Shown here piece by piece: positions 11,428-24,053 of a DNA stretch of 64,000 bases. Origin of the DNA: Turbatrix aceti (taxonomy: Eukaryota; Nematoda; Chromadorea; Rhabditida; Panagrolaimidae); contig OZ017768.1 in the NCBI GenBank assembly GCA_963969345.1, positions 2,318,718-2,382,717 of the forward strand, written 5' to 3'. A model generated the notes under the pieces. It was not told the DNA's origin, ran no database searches, and saw nothing but the letters and a program-made list of their open reading frames with translations. The position numbers and the translations under genes were made by a program. Position 1 is the first letter of the stretch; each line of letters opens with the position of its first letter.

Positions 11428-12278
11428 CATTATAAAAGTTTATATTCATTTAACTTTAAAAAACAGATATCAGAAGAAAATGAAACCCATCATACGTTTT
11501 ACATCATTGTCCCCGTGCAAGCATAAAACTTGTACCGTCATCCTAATATAACTAACCACAAAGCACCCGTTGATACGCATAAACAACAATAACAAGGGGT
11601 AACCGATGCCAATTTTTTGTGCACTGTTATCATTTTTTCTTCTTCTCTTGCACCAATTTACGATAGTACTACGTCCGTGTTTCCCCCCACTTTCTTCGCC
11701 AAATTGTTTTTTAGCAACGGTTTATTTTACGATAATGATGATGTATGTATAAGTTAATGATACTGTTCTCTGTTTCTGAGATCAACATTCTTACAAAAAC
11801 AAACAATGTGTCCGGTCAAGCAGGGGAAGAGTATCTAACGGGTGGTGAGTAATGTACAAATTGTGAACAACAATACAGGAATGATTAAAAAAATTAAAAG
11901 ACCCTAAGGAGTTAATTAATTACAGGTAAGGGCGGGTTGGTGTCGAGTATCGCGGCGTTCACTAGTGAGGTATGTATACTATGTATAGGGTATTCAAAAA
12001 ATTATTTTAAGGGTTTCTTACTGTCAAAGTAATTTTTAGGTACTCAAAGGTAAAAAGGAAAAATATACAAAAAATAATGGCACTGAACAAGATCAACACG
12101 TATGTACAAGTCAATATCCTTCAATTAAAAAAATGTGTGTCTTGGCCCCGCAATCAGGGCAATAGATAAGAAGTCAATCCATCAATACCATTATTTAGGT
12201 ATACTGGAGTACAGTATACTTGTTGTAAAAATTTTTGCTGACAACAGCATATTATATGTACAGGGAAACGAGCTTAAT
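11428..12278. other. intergenic / possible 3' region of the minus-strand exon
   Basis: AT-rich, with no protein signature. It may hold the 3' untranslated region of the minus-strand exon at 12279-12587. Confidence 0.35.
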
Positions 12279-12587
12279 TTATGTACAAGCGATGTTGATG
12301 GCTCCGATGTCATCGGCGGGGTATAAGTACAGGTTTGGGATACCGTATCCGATATCCTGGGTGTCCTCGCTAGAGCCTTCGAAGGTCCCGTTGAAGACGA
12401 TGAAGACGAAGAGGATGAGGAAGCGGTGGAAGATGTCGGCCGAGTGGATGGTGATGTCCTCCATGATCCACGCTTAAACGATGGCGACGTCCAGAAAAGA
12501 ATATCATACAATTCGGTGGACATTTGAGGGTCGTTGACGACCGAAATGCTCATGACCGAGCGAACAAGTTTGTTTTTTGGTGTTGAT
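12279..12587 (-). CDS. probable terminal exon of an unrecognised gene (frame conflict)
   Basis: A CTTCCAG acceptor just before 12587 opens a segment with coding-like composition. The first half reads best in the frame containing VRSVMSISVVNDP and ELYDILFWTSPSF. The second half reads best in another frame, from the ATG at 12464, containing EDITIHSADIFHRFL and a hydrophobic run LILFVFIVF, ending in NIACT and a stop at 12279; here codons end strongly in C or G. The first frame continues past this as a Ser/Thr-rich stretch to 12191. A small intron, a frameshift or a sequence error near 12470-12480 would reconcile them. No family recognised. Confidence 0.4.
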
Positions 12588-15500
12588 CTGGAAGAAAATG
12601 GAATTTATTTTTTGTCTCGAAACAAAAAACCCAAAAATCAAAATTCGTAATCACATAAAAATATAGCACGTACAAAAACATCGCTAACAAGTCTAACTTT
12701 TATAGCCAAACAAAGTTTAAAAGATCGGAAACAAAATCAAGGTTCCAGTTATCTACTAAAAGTGTGCAGGCAAGGCAACCTGATTGGGGTTAGGGTTGAA
12801 TTGTTGAAGATATCGAAAAACTTGATATGCGCCTAATAAGCGTGTGCGCTGGGAAATTCTTTCGTTAATTTGCAGAGATATCTGCATTGCGCAAGGACGG
12901 GGGACGCCGGCGTATCCTTACGAATTTAAAGAATGCAGTTGTGTTTAAATTTAAAATTATCGTTACGCCTCAAGTGTGAGAACCACAGAGTTAAAGATAT
13001 ATCGCAAGCAAAGAGGGGTGGATTTCCGAGCTCCAAACTGACATTTTAGGCAAGAAATTGTCGCCGTAAATAGTGTACGGTACACCCAAAAAAATGAAAT
13101 GACTATTCTTGACAATGTTTTTGCAAAAGCACCGAAAAAAGGCGGGGTTTCAGATTTTTTACACAAAAAAACCAAAGAACGCCTCGAAAATGACCTGAGA
13201 AAAAGAAAAAAAAGAAAAACCGAGAAGAATGAAAAAAATCACGTTCACGTGAAAAAATCGGAATCAGGAAAGTAAGTGGTCAAGATGCATGAATACAAAA
13301 AAAGAAATCCCATCAACAAATAAATCAACCGTTTTTCCCTACAACCCAACCCGCACGTGAAGCAATCAAAAAAAAGCAAAGGAAAAAATAAATCTCGCCA
13401 AATAATTCAACCGCAGTTGGGTTGACCTTCTGGACTGACAGGTGAACTGTCGTCCTGGCGGCGTGTATTTTATTATCACAGGTAAAGAGAATAAGATTGA
13501 CGAGAAACTCGCTGACTTGGCAACAACAGATGAAGAACGCGACGGACGCAGGGGCAGGACAGTGTGCATCAAAGAGAGGGAGATAAGGTTAAGCATCTTA
13601 GCAGAGGGCAAGTAAGGTGGCCAGGCGCCAGATAAGTCGACAGACAGCCATTGCTATTTGACCCCAGCAGTAATTTATCAGCCAGTCAAGTCAGTCCAAC
13701 CCCTTTCTGGCAGCGCCTGCGGTAGAGCATGCGAGCAGTCGATTTTTGTAGTAAGCTGATACAGGTGAAGTACCTGCGCTGCTGCCCAGGATTACCCTCT
13801 CCGATGGACAGAGAACATTCGAAGTGCGCACCAAGGAAGTGAACTGATTTTGATGATTTGACAAAAAAATGGACAGAAATATGGGTGGTGTTGATAAAAT
13901 GCATAATGATACTATTTAGGGTTTTGTAAATCATTTACAATGCTGACAGATTGACTGATGGGAATGCTAATAGGATTTGGCATTAAATCAGTCATCAAGC
14001 GTGAACACAGCACTTTTTTACAGTGAACATGAGCGTCGAGAGCAAGATTCATTTTTACACAAAACTATTTCGGTAGTTGATCGTTCGTTTGATTGAACTC
14101 TGAATAATGGAGGGATCTAAAAAAATAAATTCTTTTCAAATACCGTATTCCGTATGATTCCGAAAAAAGGTTTTGATGTCATGGAAACTTTCCCAGTCAA
14201 TCAAAAAAATGATCGTTGTTTCAAAAAAAATAGCGAATTTGTCAAAATTACAAAAACTTGAGTATTTCGACAGAAAAATAATTTTTACTGTTGAAAGTTC
14301 ACAGCATTTTAACTCAAAAACCTTTTCACCAACATTTAAGAGCAGGGAACGGCAGGGGGCGTTAAAGATAATGCACACAAAATTACAAACGAGAAAAACT
14401 TCAAGGTGTGCCCCGGAAGCTGCTGACTAAATTGCAAAAACTATTGTTATCGGAAGCTTTGAGTTCTTTGCAGCCTTGCATTTATTCATTATCTTTCAAC
14501 ATAAAAAATTGATAGCCCACCTGCTCTATCATGATTCATGATTACCGTATGTCTAACTTTATGGTACCACAAAAGCAGGGTTCAAAGTATGAAAAAAATA
14601 TTTTACCCAAAAAATGCCCAAAAAACTTTTTAATTTCGCGGAAAATAAGCTGCTTTGCAATGTCAACTTTTAAGGGGTCACAGAAAGTGCATAACACAGT
14701 ATCCCTTACCTCCAAGTCAATCAACCACGAGATAGACACGGGACGCGCTATGCACTTCCTCTTTGGAGCGGCCATAAAATATAATAATAAATAAAAATAC
14801 AAACAATTTTTACGATCAAGAATTACCTGGGGACGAAAAGAATGTTAACTAATGATGCAAAGTGTACGTGCTTACAGATAAAAAACAACTGATCATGTGG
14901 TAGAGTGCGCTGCGTCCGCGAGTGTTTCAGTTGACCTGACGTGATCGAGAGAGAACGATACGTATTTATTTGTTTTGTCATTGTCTCAAAAAAGTTGTAA
15001 TAATAGACTAGGCGTTTTTTATTAAAAAAAATTATTGATAATGATAATAAGCAGGGAAAAATTAAAAAAAGTTAAATTTTTTTGTGGATCAAAGAAAATT
15101 TTTGATATTTTCGTGCTGGAACTGATGAAATAATATTGCCGCAATTAAATGTACATGAAAAAGTCTCCTAACCCTGGTCTAATGATAACTAACCACTGAG
15201 TAATGGTGAAATAAATAAAATAAATAAAACATTTTTTTCGCAGGTTGCGGGCAGGTTTCCTCGAAAATCTAAATTTCGAACCGCACGTTGCCGGCAACCT
15301 TGCCACCATCTCCGGTTCAACCTAAAAATAAACCATGATTCAGCCCACTGAGACCAAAATAAGAAAATCGTCACCTATTTATACACATTATACGTATTCA
15401 AGATCGCTCAAATTAGTACCCTAATTCAGGAAAAAAAGATCACAAAATTAACCAAAACCGCACGTGTTGATGAGAAAATCAGAAAAAAAGCCGCAAATGT

Positions 15501-16492
15501 CAAGTCTGGCGTTTCACGAACAGACGGAAAACAACAATTCCATAAATAAACAGTGGCAACGGTGTATGCTTCTTGACAGAAGCCAATCTCGCTGTTTGAA
15601 AATGATAAATTACGAACTAAGCATCTGATAGATAAATTACACTCTCGCCTAATTAGTATGACATATCAGTCAGTCTGTCTCCTTCCTCTCCTCGTTGATT
15701 CCAAGAAAAAAAACCCAACAACTTTCTTCTGGCGCCGCCGCCCGTGTCCGGGGTCGAGAGATGTGTGTTCCCAAAAAAACCTGTGAACCAGCCGGTATCA
15801 AGGTGAGCGAGCGAACGAACGCGCACGCATGCTCGAGCGCGCGAGCGTTGGTTGATCGAGCGAGTCGCGCGGTTTGGCGGCAGTCAGCCAAGCACTCTCG
15901 TCTCTCGTTTACAGGTGTAATCGCGTGTCGCCTCTAGCGTTAAAGATCGCCATTGTTTCGGTAGAAGACGAAAAAAAAGGTCTCTTGGCCCAATCGTGGT
16001 TGGCTCATGACTTGCTCATGACGGAACACGTACAGACAGGTGCGTAGACGTGAACGCGGGAGGTAATGTGATTTCTGGGAACTTTCCACAAACTGTGAAA
16101 AAAATTTTCAAATTTAAAAAAAACAAAAATTGAATGCCAAAAAATTATTGCGCACGCATTTGCACAATTTTCAAGAAAAACGTGATCCCACCGGGAAAAC
16201 ATATTTTGATCGCGTTTTACATTTTTTGATAAAGTGCGCGCACTGTGTGGTCTTTTGTTGCTTTCCGCGTACTCTCATCCGAGAACAAAAACACGAAACC
16301 AGTGACGTGATCGAACATGTTTTTGTGAGGTCAATTTTTGGTTTTCGTGTCAAGAATTCAAATGCGTGCGCGTGTACGGTGTAAAGGTCAAAGATCTAAA
16401 TATAACGGAATAATTTTCGAAGCTTCTTACAGTGTGTATAAAATTTTGTCCTTTTTCCAGCTGTATAATCAATAAAATTTTGCAAAAAAAGC
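12588..16492. other. intergenic, no supported gene
   Basis: Mostly AT-rich. A locally GC- and CpG-rich block at about 15720-15930 is full of short CGAG/GCGC words and could be a promoter, but nothing coding follows it. A second small block of CpG words lies near 16240-16380. Confidence 0.35.
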
Positions 16493-17557
16493 ATTAAGAG
16501 GTACTCTGTGAGCTTTTTTATTCGTAAGGTGAACCGTCCGACACAGAGATTTTCAACTGTCAAATGTTTTTTGCCAAAGTTGTTGGGACCCATGGGGAGG
16601 TTCAACTTTTCGGTATGTCACATTTTTCTGATGCCGGATTCTGGAGATACGGCTTCTGCAATTTTCGACGTCAAATTTTCAAATTGCTTCAAAAATTGTG
16701 ATTTTTTGGTTACGGGGGTTTCTTGCCATGAGAAATTGATAGCCGTATTCAGATTTCCCAAAAAACAGCTGACTTTTTTGATATTCTTGATTTTTGGTGT
16801 TCGCGGTCACTTTTTTGGCTGCAGCATCCGTATTTTTGCCGATCGGAAGGTAATGATTCCCCCATATTAAAGCCCATTCTTTTCTCTATCACTGGGGTTA
16901 ACTCAAAAAAATAATGGAGGTTGCCAAAATTGTGAACGGGGACCATTTTTAGCTTCAACTCGATGAAAAAGGAGGAAAAAAGCAAAAATGAAGCTGGCGA
17001 CGGGCGTGCGCTGCAGCACGACGCGCGCTCGCACGTTGCGCACACGAAAAGCAGTGAACAGGGATGTTTTTGCATGCGTTTTTCCCTCCTTTTTCATCGA
17101 GTTGAAGCTAAAAATGGTCCCCGTTCACAATTTTGGCAACCTCCATTATTTTTTTGAGTTAACCCCAGTGATAGAGAAAAGAATGGGCTTTAATATGGGG
17201 GAATCATTACCTTCCGATCGGCAAAAATACGGATGCTGCAGCCAAAAAAGTGACCGCGAACACCAAAAATCAAGAATATCAAAAAAATCAGCTGTTTTTT
17301 GGGAAATCTGAATACGGCTATCAATTTCTCATGGCAAGAAACCCCCGTAACCAAAAAATCAGAATTTTTTGAAGCAATTTGAAAATTTGACGTCGAAAAT
17401 TGCAGAAGCCGTATCTCCAGAATCCGGCATCAGAAAAATGTGACATACCGAAAAGTTGAACCTCCCCCTGGGTCCCAACAACTTTAGCAAAAAACATTTG
17501 ACAGTTGAAAATCTCTGTGTCGCCGGAAATAAATCTGCTCACAGAGTACCTCTTAAT
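16493..17557. repeat. foldback inverted repeat, about 1.06 kb
   Basis: The left arm (16493-16980) and right arm (17079-17557) are inverted copies of high identity around a spacer of about 100 bp that is GC-rich (GCGTGCGCTGCAGC region). The outer ends match (ATTAAGAGGTACTCTGTGAG on the left, its complement on the right), with a small indel that offsets the arms by about 11 bases near the ends. No transposase. The flanks give no clear target duplication. Probably a foldback or MITE-like element. Confidence 0.75.
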
Positions 17558-18567
17558 TCCTCTAGGGTCACGTGCAATAATCATCAGGTTACTGATAAAA
17601 GGGGTCAGACGTTTAGCACAAAACCTATTGAGAAAAAGTGCATTAAGGCACCAACTTCAACGTGTCATCTCGTCCAGCCAGACACAGGGATGAAGCCTGC
17701 TTATCAAGCCAGCCAGCACCTCTCGGTACTCATAAATCTATTAATTTTTGTCCATGAAAATAAACTTTTTTTTGGCAGACATTTAGGGATCGTTGGGGTC
17801 GCCAAAAAAAACTAGATTCTCATTGCTTGATTTTTCTTGCGTCAGTCTGTCAGCCTGTCAGTATCAACCTAATTTACAGAATTTTTTGAACGCCCGAACG
17901 AGCGTAGATCAGACAGACGACAACAATCACTACTGCCGGCGGTCAGACGTCAGCGTCAGGCGTGGTTTCCGCATGCACAAAAAATTTTTATCATCTGCAC
18001 TCGCTGCAAATTTTGATTATTAATTTTTGACCCCAAAAAAATTTGACCACTTTTCGATACAACACTTGCACCCTGCGGCGTGTCGTTCACGTGAGCCAGG
18101 TGTTGGAAAAAAAAGTGTACTGTCATCTTTAACACGTCAGCACAAAACGAATGCAAAAAAGATTGCAGCATTTTGGAAATTGACCAAGTTAACCATTGAA
18201 TTGCTGAGATTGCATTGCGGGAGTGTAGTGTGATGATACAACACGCGGACAATAAAAATTATTTTGAACACCCCTTTTTTGAACCCTTTTTTCAATACAT
18301 TTTTGTGAATTGACACTTTTTTGTTTTCCAGATTTTTTATCAAAAAAGCGTCATGAAAGAACTTTCAGAAGTCACATCATTGTTTTAGTGTATTTTTTGA
18401 AACCATGATCTGAAAGATAATGTGCAGCAAAATTTTTGCAAATATTTTAGTTTATATAAATAAAATGTTTAAGAATTTATGGTGTCCCATATGTACTACA
18501 TTTTGAATCAAATGTTGTTGGTGTTTTACACTTAAGCAGAACTTTATTTTGCATTTTATTGTTTTTC
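17558..18567. other. intergenic, no supported gene
   Basis: AT-rich with scattered short frames; no recognised feature. Confidence 0.35.
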
Positions 18568-19460
18568 ATAGCCGTAGAAAGACGCCACCTCGATGCAGCG
18601 TGGCAGCGTCTGCCGTAAGTTATAAGGAGAGGCGCAACGTCGCTGCAGCGCGGCAGCGTCCGTTGTAAGGAAGAATGAGAGACGCCATCTCGCTGAAGCG
18701 TGGTAGCGTCGGCTGAAAGTTATGAGAAGAGACGCAACGTCGCTTCAGCGTGGTAGCGTCGGCTGAAAGTTATAGGAGCGACGCAACGTCGCTGCGGCGT
18801 GGCAGCGTCCGTTGTAAGGAAGAATGAGAGACGGAACGTCGCTGCAGCGCGGCAGCTTCAGCTGAAAGTTATAAGGAGCGACGCAACGTCGCTGCGGCGT
18901 GGCAGCGTTCGCGGCATGAAAGAATAAAAATTGAAGTACGAACCACACCAAAAACAAGCCGCCATAGATTTCAGATTAACTGAAAATGAAAACAAATCTT
19001 GAGAAATTGACTCAGTTTCGCATGCAAAATATTTGACAGAAAAAAATTCACAAAAACGGTTTCAAACACTTCGTTTTGATTGTTTTAGGTTGGCGGCGGT
19101 TTGTTTTCAGTGTGGTTCGTACTTCAATTTTTATTATTTCATGCCGCGAACGCTGCCACGCCGCAGCGACGTTGCGTCGCTCCTTATAACTTTCAGCTGA
19201 AGCTGCCGCGCTGCAGCGACGTTGCGTCTCTCATTCTTCCTTACAACGGACGCTGCCACGCCGCAGCGAAGCGACGTTGCGTCGCTCCCTATAACTTTCA
19301 GCCGACGCTACCACGCTGAAGCGACGTTGTGTCGCGTTCATCTCTTTTCATCCCAGCGACTCTGCCACGCTGCAGCGACATAGCTTCTCTCCCTATTCTT
19401 CTCCATCGACTTTGTCGCGCACCAGCGACGTAGCTTCCCTCAGTTCATTGTGCAGCGATA
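18568..19460. repeat. inverted pair of tandem GC-rich repeats
   Basis: About six units of roughly 60 bp built around GACGCAACGTCGCTGCAGCG and GGCAGCGTC run in one direction (18585-18915) and about five in the other (19143-19440). The inner spacer's edges are also inverted copies (GAAGTACGAACCACACC at 18932 and its complement near 19115). Two unit types alternate, one ending GAAAGTTATAAGGAG and one GTTGTAAGGAAGAATGA. Each unit holds small palindromes (CAACGT, GCTGCAGC). The whole can form a long hairpin. Confidence 0.7.
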
Positions 19461-22400
19461 TCTACAGATGTGATTTTGTTGGTGTTAATGAATAAATATT
19501 ATAATAAGATTTACTTATGAAACTAAAAGAGGGCAAAAATAAAGTTCTAAATTGTTAAATAAATATATTATTTTAATAATTTATAACATACACAAAATAC
19601 ATTTAAAACCAAATCACAATTATATTTTACGTCAATTTACTTCATGCCATCGTATGAAGAAGCATGTTTATCAAAATTACTCAATACAGAAGTTCTGTAA
19701 AGGTATTTCTAAATTTTTCAATAAAAATGCGTTTTGGAATCATTAAGCTTCTTCAGAAAATATTAATTGAAAATAAAGCCAAAAAAAAAGATGACAGAAA
19801 AAATTTTTATTGTCCGCGTGTTATACGTTAACGGGCTGCGAACAGGAAGTTGGTTCAAAGGGTGGTGGCGATAGACGGGAGGCAGGTATGTAGGTAGGCT
19901 GACGATAGGGTGCACGTATCAATGGTACCCAAAATGAAAAAAAAGGGAATAGATAAAATTAAAATTACAAAACGCTAAATATTATTTATAATAGTTTTTG
20001 TTTTTTCAGAACATTTATTTACAAATATTTTTTGATATGAGTTAGTTTTTTATAAACATTTAAAATAAAATAAAATTTGTTGGCGCGACAAAAAAAATGA
20101 TTACGATGCACTGCGGGTGCACTCTGTGAAAAAAATGTAATGGATACGATATTGGCAACATGAATTGATACGACCTAATTTGACGATGCAATTCAATTAT
20201 TGATTATTTAAAAATTAAAAAAAATTTTGTTTATTGAATTTGAAAAAAAAAGCATTTTGAAAGCAAAAAAACTGTAATTTTGCTCTATTTCTGTTTTGCA
20301 CAATCTTTTTTTTTTAAATTTAATTACAAAGTTTTACTCACTTTTTTTCCAACCTATGCAAGCATACTGTACTTAGTTAGTATCAAACAACAAGGGAGAA
20401 TCCATGTTGCACTTTTAACACCAAAAACCCATTCGAACAATCACTCCGATGAACCGAGATGGTCCCAATGCTTCCAGGTATCCGAACAAAAACCGGTTCC
20501 ATTCGGGTACCCGAAAACACATGCAAAAACAAAAACCCTAAAGTGCAGAAAATAACAACTCTCACTTTTTTTTGCATGTCAAACCGCAAAAAAAAACAGT
20601 CGTAAATATTTTTCAGGACGCAGAGATTATTACCCGGGGTCAATGGACTCTACCCGCGTCTCGTCTGTGATCAGCCCATTGCAAGAATGTTGACACTCTT
20701 GATTGTAAGAATGATAACTCCCCTACATACGATAGGCGCACCGAACGAGGGACCAAACACATCTAATCCCCTGAAAAGCTGAAAAGTAACAAGGTAAACA
20801 GCGTGGTTATTCTTTGTCCTGTCGATCTCTGTCTTCCTTCTACACGTGTACGTGACGATGCGAAACTTTGCACCGGATTGACTCATTGACTCAGAATCAG
20901 GAGGAGTGGAGATGAAGAAAGACAGATTCGAAGACGAGGAAAATAAATGAAAAGCAAAATAACCACGAAACAAAGTGTAAAAAGTAAAGTACAGTATTTT
21001 TTTGTACTCAAAATATGAAATTCACGTTTTTTGTTAATTTTTTTGTGTGGGGCCTCAAATTTGGAAAATTGGCAATTCGTACTAATTTGATGAAAAAAAC
21101 AAAACGTACAAAAATTACGGTAACTTTTAGAAATTATGTAGTTTCATTTAATCAAATTATCAAAAATAGTACCAAAAGGTGCAGAAAAAATCTAAGCAAT
21201 ATAAAAAGAAACTAAAGTGATTGAGCCAATTTTTTATTTTGTATTCTTTGGATTCTAACGCCAAAAAATATCAAATTTAGAACTTTTGGAACTTTCTAAA
21301 ACAATCTTATGTATTTTGTGATGTTTTTCTCACAATGGTGTTTGCAGGCGATAAAAAATGTCAAATTCATCATTTTTTTAAGCAAACAATTTTTTCGCTT
21401 ATCACGAATTTTATTTCTAGAAAATATCAGTCGTTATCCGATGCCATAAACACAAAATACACAATCCAGAAAAACAATTTAAATCTTTAAAATCCAGCTG
21501 CAGGCCTTTAAAATCTTCAAAATAAGTGTTTAAATGTAATCTTGAATCTCATATTTATGCTTGTATAAAACACAGTCCGGAGGGGAGGGAGCAAGGATTA
21601 GGAGGTCAGAGGATAATCTCACACGTGAACACCAAAGAACCTTAAAGGGTTTAACGTGAGACGGTTGTAAGCCTAATACGGCTTTCTGTCGGATTAAACA
21701 ACTTTAAAAAATGCCAAACTTGCAGGTGACAGATTAAATAGACAATTAGTACAATTAGAGTACGGTCAGGTCAGCCTTGAGTGGGTAGAAGAAGGGTATT
21801 TTTTGTGATAATTGTTGCAGTAGTGCAACAAGCGGATAAATGAATTAGAGAACACTGATTTTGTGACGCAAAAAATTGAAAATAAACAATGCATAATTAA
21901 AGAATTTTCTAAAAATATATGCTACAACCAAAGAATAAAATATATCTAATAAAAAAAAAATCTGTCACTTTGTTAAAGCATAATGAAAACAAAAATTTCT
22001 GCCTAAATAAAATATTTTTTAAATTTTTTCAACACAATTCAAAAAACTACGGTAATTCGCTTGTAATTTTCGAACCACTAAACCAACACTAAAATCTTTA
22101 TTACAAATAACCCCACCCAAGAATTATCATCAAACTGTCATTTTCCCATTTCAACGCATTTCATTACTATAGTTTATAGCCATTAACCTACAGTATCCTC
22201 TCCTGTACTTCAAAGGTAGTATACATCAACGTGACAAAGATGCACGTAAAATATGTGCATCAAACCACATAATGAGAAAAAGTGACGTAAAAATAGAATA
22301 CAACAGGTGAGAGATGATGCATAGACACGTTGTTGTTTCCCGGAAAAAAGGTATGATTTTTGATTGTTACGAGGTCAAATTATGTCTCACTCGAACGCGA

Positions 22401-22480
22401 AGAAGGAAGGTAAGCAACACTGTTGGGTGTTGAATTCGAGGCGGTTGATGTTTACACTTTTGTAGGGGAACGAACGGGTC
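19461..22480. other. intergenic, no supported gene
   Basis: Three kilobases of AT-rich sequence without coding, RNA or terminal-repeat signals I can defend. A possible short first coding exon (ATG at 22382, ending before GTAAGC at about 22410) was noted but has no identifiable continuation. Confidence 0.35.
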
Positions 22481-22487
22481 GAAGGGT

Positions 22488-22518
22488 TATAAAAGTTGAA
22501 AACGTGAGCATTTCAGTT
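22488..22518 (+). promoter_or_regulatory. orphan core promoter (TATA box plus initiator)
   Basis: TATAAAAG at 22488-22495 is followed 27 bases on by TTTCAGTT, an initiator match, the usual metazoan spacing. No convincing coding exon lies directly downstream; the next recognised gene has its own promoter 850 bases on. Confidence 0.45.
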
Positions 22519-23346
22519 ATTTTTATAACAGAAAAAAAGAAAATCGAAGGATGCAGAACGGGCATGAACTTTGTACAACAAAAAAAGTCCTAAAAAAGCA
22601 AAAAAGGAAAAAAATTGTTGAAACGTGTAGCAATTTTTGAAATTTTCAAATCCCAGCTTTACCTTCACGTGCGCCGGGGAGTGCGAGGGTGTTTTTTTTT
22701 TGCATTCTTGCAGGACTTTGCGTTCCATACCGGATTACCAAACAAAAATCCTTTTTCACAATCCAAAAGTTAAACAAAGTAATCTAATTTACGTGTATTT
22801 TTTTGTGATTTTATTCACGTGTTCAGACATTTTTTTATTGTATTCACGACTTTAAAATAGTCTACGTAAAATATAAAAATTTTGTTGAGCAATTATTTCA
22901 ACGTCAATTATTGCAAGAAGTGACTGAATTTTACCGAAAAAATCATAATTCAAATGCTTGATTTTTTGAGAAACTTTCAATTCAGACAAACATTAATTCA
23001 AATCTACAAAATTCCAAACGCTCGGTAGTTAGCCTGTGGAAATTCTGTCAAGTGTTCTAGGTATGACATAATTGACACATACTTCATCCCATGCCAAACC
23101 AATTTTTGTAGTTAGCGGGGCGTTTTTACAACACTCACTTTGTCCATCGCATGCTTTGATCGCCCGTACTCGCTCGCGCGCATGATTCATTTTGCCAGAC
23201 AAAAAAAGGAAGTGTGAACGATTCGGCGGCACTAGACTTACTCGCGCGCTCGCGGATGTCTACTCCCATGCCTTGTGCACCTGGAAAAGCAGGTATCCCA
23301 AATGTGGAGTCCCCATCGTTGTCGCCGGTAATCATGGCCACCTACA
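22519..23346. other. intergenic downstream of the orphan promoter
   Basis: Contains only short frames without features. A transcript from the TATA box at 22488 would run through here and could be non-coding. Confidence 0.3.
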
Positions 23347-23429
23347 TATAAGCAGCAAGAAATCAGTTAGTCATTCGTTGGCTTTTCATTCCTTACTGAA
23401 CTCTTCTTACTGAACGCTGCTTTTTTTAG
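23347..23429 (+). promoter_or_regulatory. TATA promoter and short outron with splice acceptor
   Basis: TATAAG at 23347 is followed 24-26 bases later by TCATTC (23371), an initiator-like start. About 55 bases on, TTTTTTTAG (23421-23429) is a good splice acceptor nine bases before the ATG, with no donor between start and acceptor. In nematodes this arrangement fits an outron removed by spliced-leader trans-splicing. That is an inference. Confidence 0.45.
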
Positions 23430-23438
23430 ACGACTGCT

Positions 23439-24053
23439 ATGGCTCCCCTCAACCGAAAACAGCTTGAATCCGCCAACTCAAACCTCTCCAAGCCAAACGG
23501 TGTGTTCAAGGCCCCCCGACCGCCGCGTTCGCCATCAGCGTTGAAGCCCCCCTCGTCGTCATCTGCGTGGAAGGCACATTCTTCTTCATCATCTTTGAAG
23601 ACTCACTCGTCGTCATCTGCTTTCAAGGCCCCTGCTTCGTCATCAACGTTCAAGGCTCCCTCGTCGACATCATCGTTTAAGCCTCCCTCGTCGACATCTA
23701 CATTCAAGGCTCCCACGTCGACATCTACGTTCAAGCCTCCTTCGTCGTCATCTGCATGGAAGGCACCTCCATCGTCATCATCGTTGAAGACTCCTTCTTC
23801 GGCATCTGCTTTCAAGACCCCCGCAGCGTCATCTACGGTCAAGGCCCCCCCGTCGTCATCAACGTTTAAGGCGCCATCTTCGTCGGCAGTGCCGCCCGCT
23901 CCATTGCCGCCAACCATGAATCCCGAATGGAAGTGGGCGAGGCGTCTCGCCAAAGCCACTACGGATGAGGAACGCTACCGAGTCATCGTCAAAGAGTCAA
24001 ACAAGCTGCTTCGCAAGCTCATGCAAAACGCAAGCTCTGAACCCACTGTCTGA
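23439..24053 (+). CDS. Ser/Lys/Pro tandem-repeat protein (single exon)
   Basis: A 204-residue protein. Residues 30-150 are about a dozen degenerate 10-residue repeats of the form (S/T)(S/T)xFKAPSS or SSAWKAPxSS, alternating Phe, Leu and Trp before each Lys. The C-terminal 50 residues are different: PEWKWARRLAKATTDEERYR followed by a Lys/Arg-rich helix, LLRKLMQN. There is no signal peptide or membrane segment. A basic repeat with regular aromatic residues could bind an acidic polymer or form a structural or phase-separating protein, but no family is recognised. AATAAA-like AATAAACG follows near 24110. The TATA promoter and acceptor immediately upstream support it as a real gene. Confidence 0.7.
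   Translation: MAPLNRKQLESANSNLSKPNGVFKAPRPPRSPSALKPPSSSSAWKAHSSSSSLKTHSSSSAFKAPASSSTFKAPSSTSSFKPPSSTSTFKAPTSTSTFKPPSSSSAWKAPPSSSSLKTPSSASAFKTPAASSTVKAPPSSSTFKAPSSSAVPPAPLPPTMNPEWKWARRLAKATTDEERYRVIVKESNKLLRKLMQNASSEPTV

Noticed and set aside
16749..17311. Two near-identical 107-108-residue open frames on opposite strands
   Set aside because: They are the same sequence read in the two arms of the foldback at 16493-17557; no protein family and no codon bias.
18745..19319. Pair of Ala/Arg/Pro-rich frames repeating RRCVAPYNF
   Set aside because: Direct translation of the tandem GC-rich repeats in opposite arms; not a gene.
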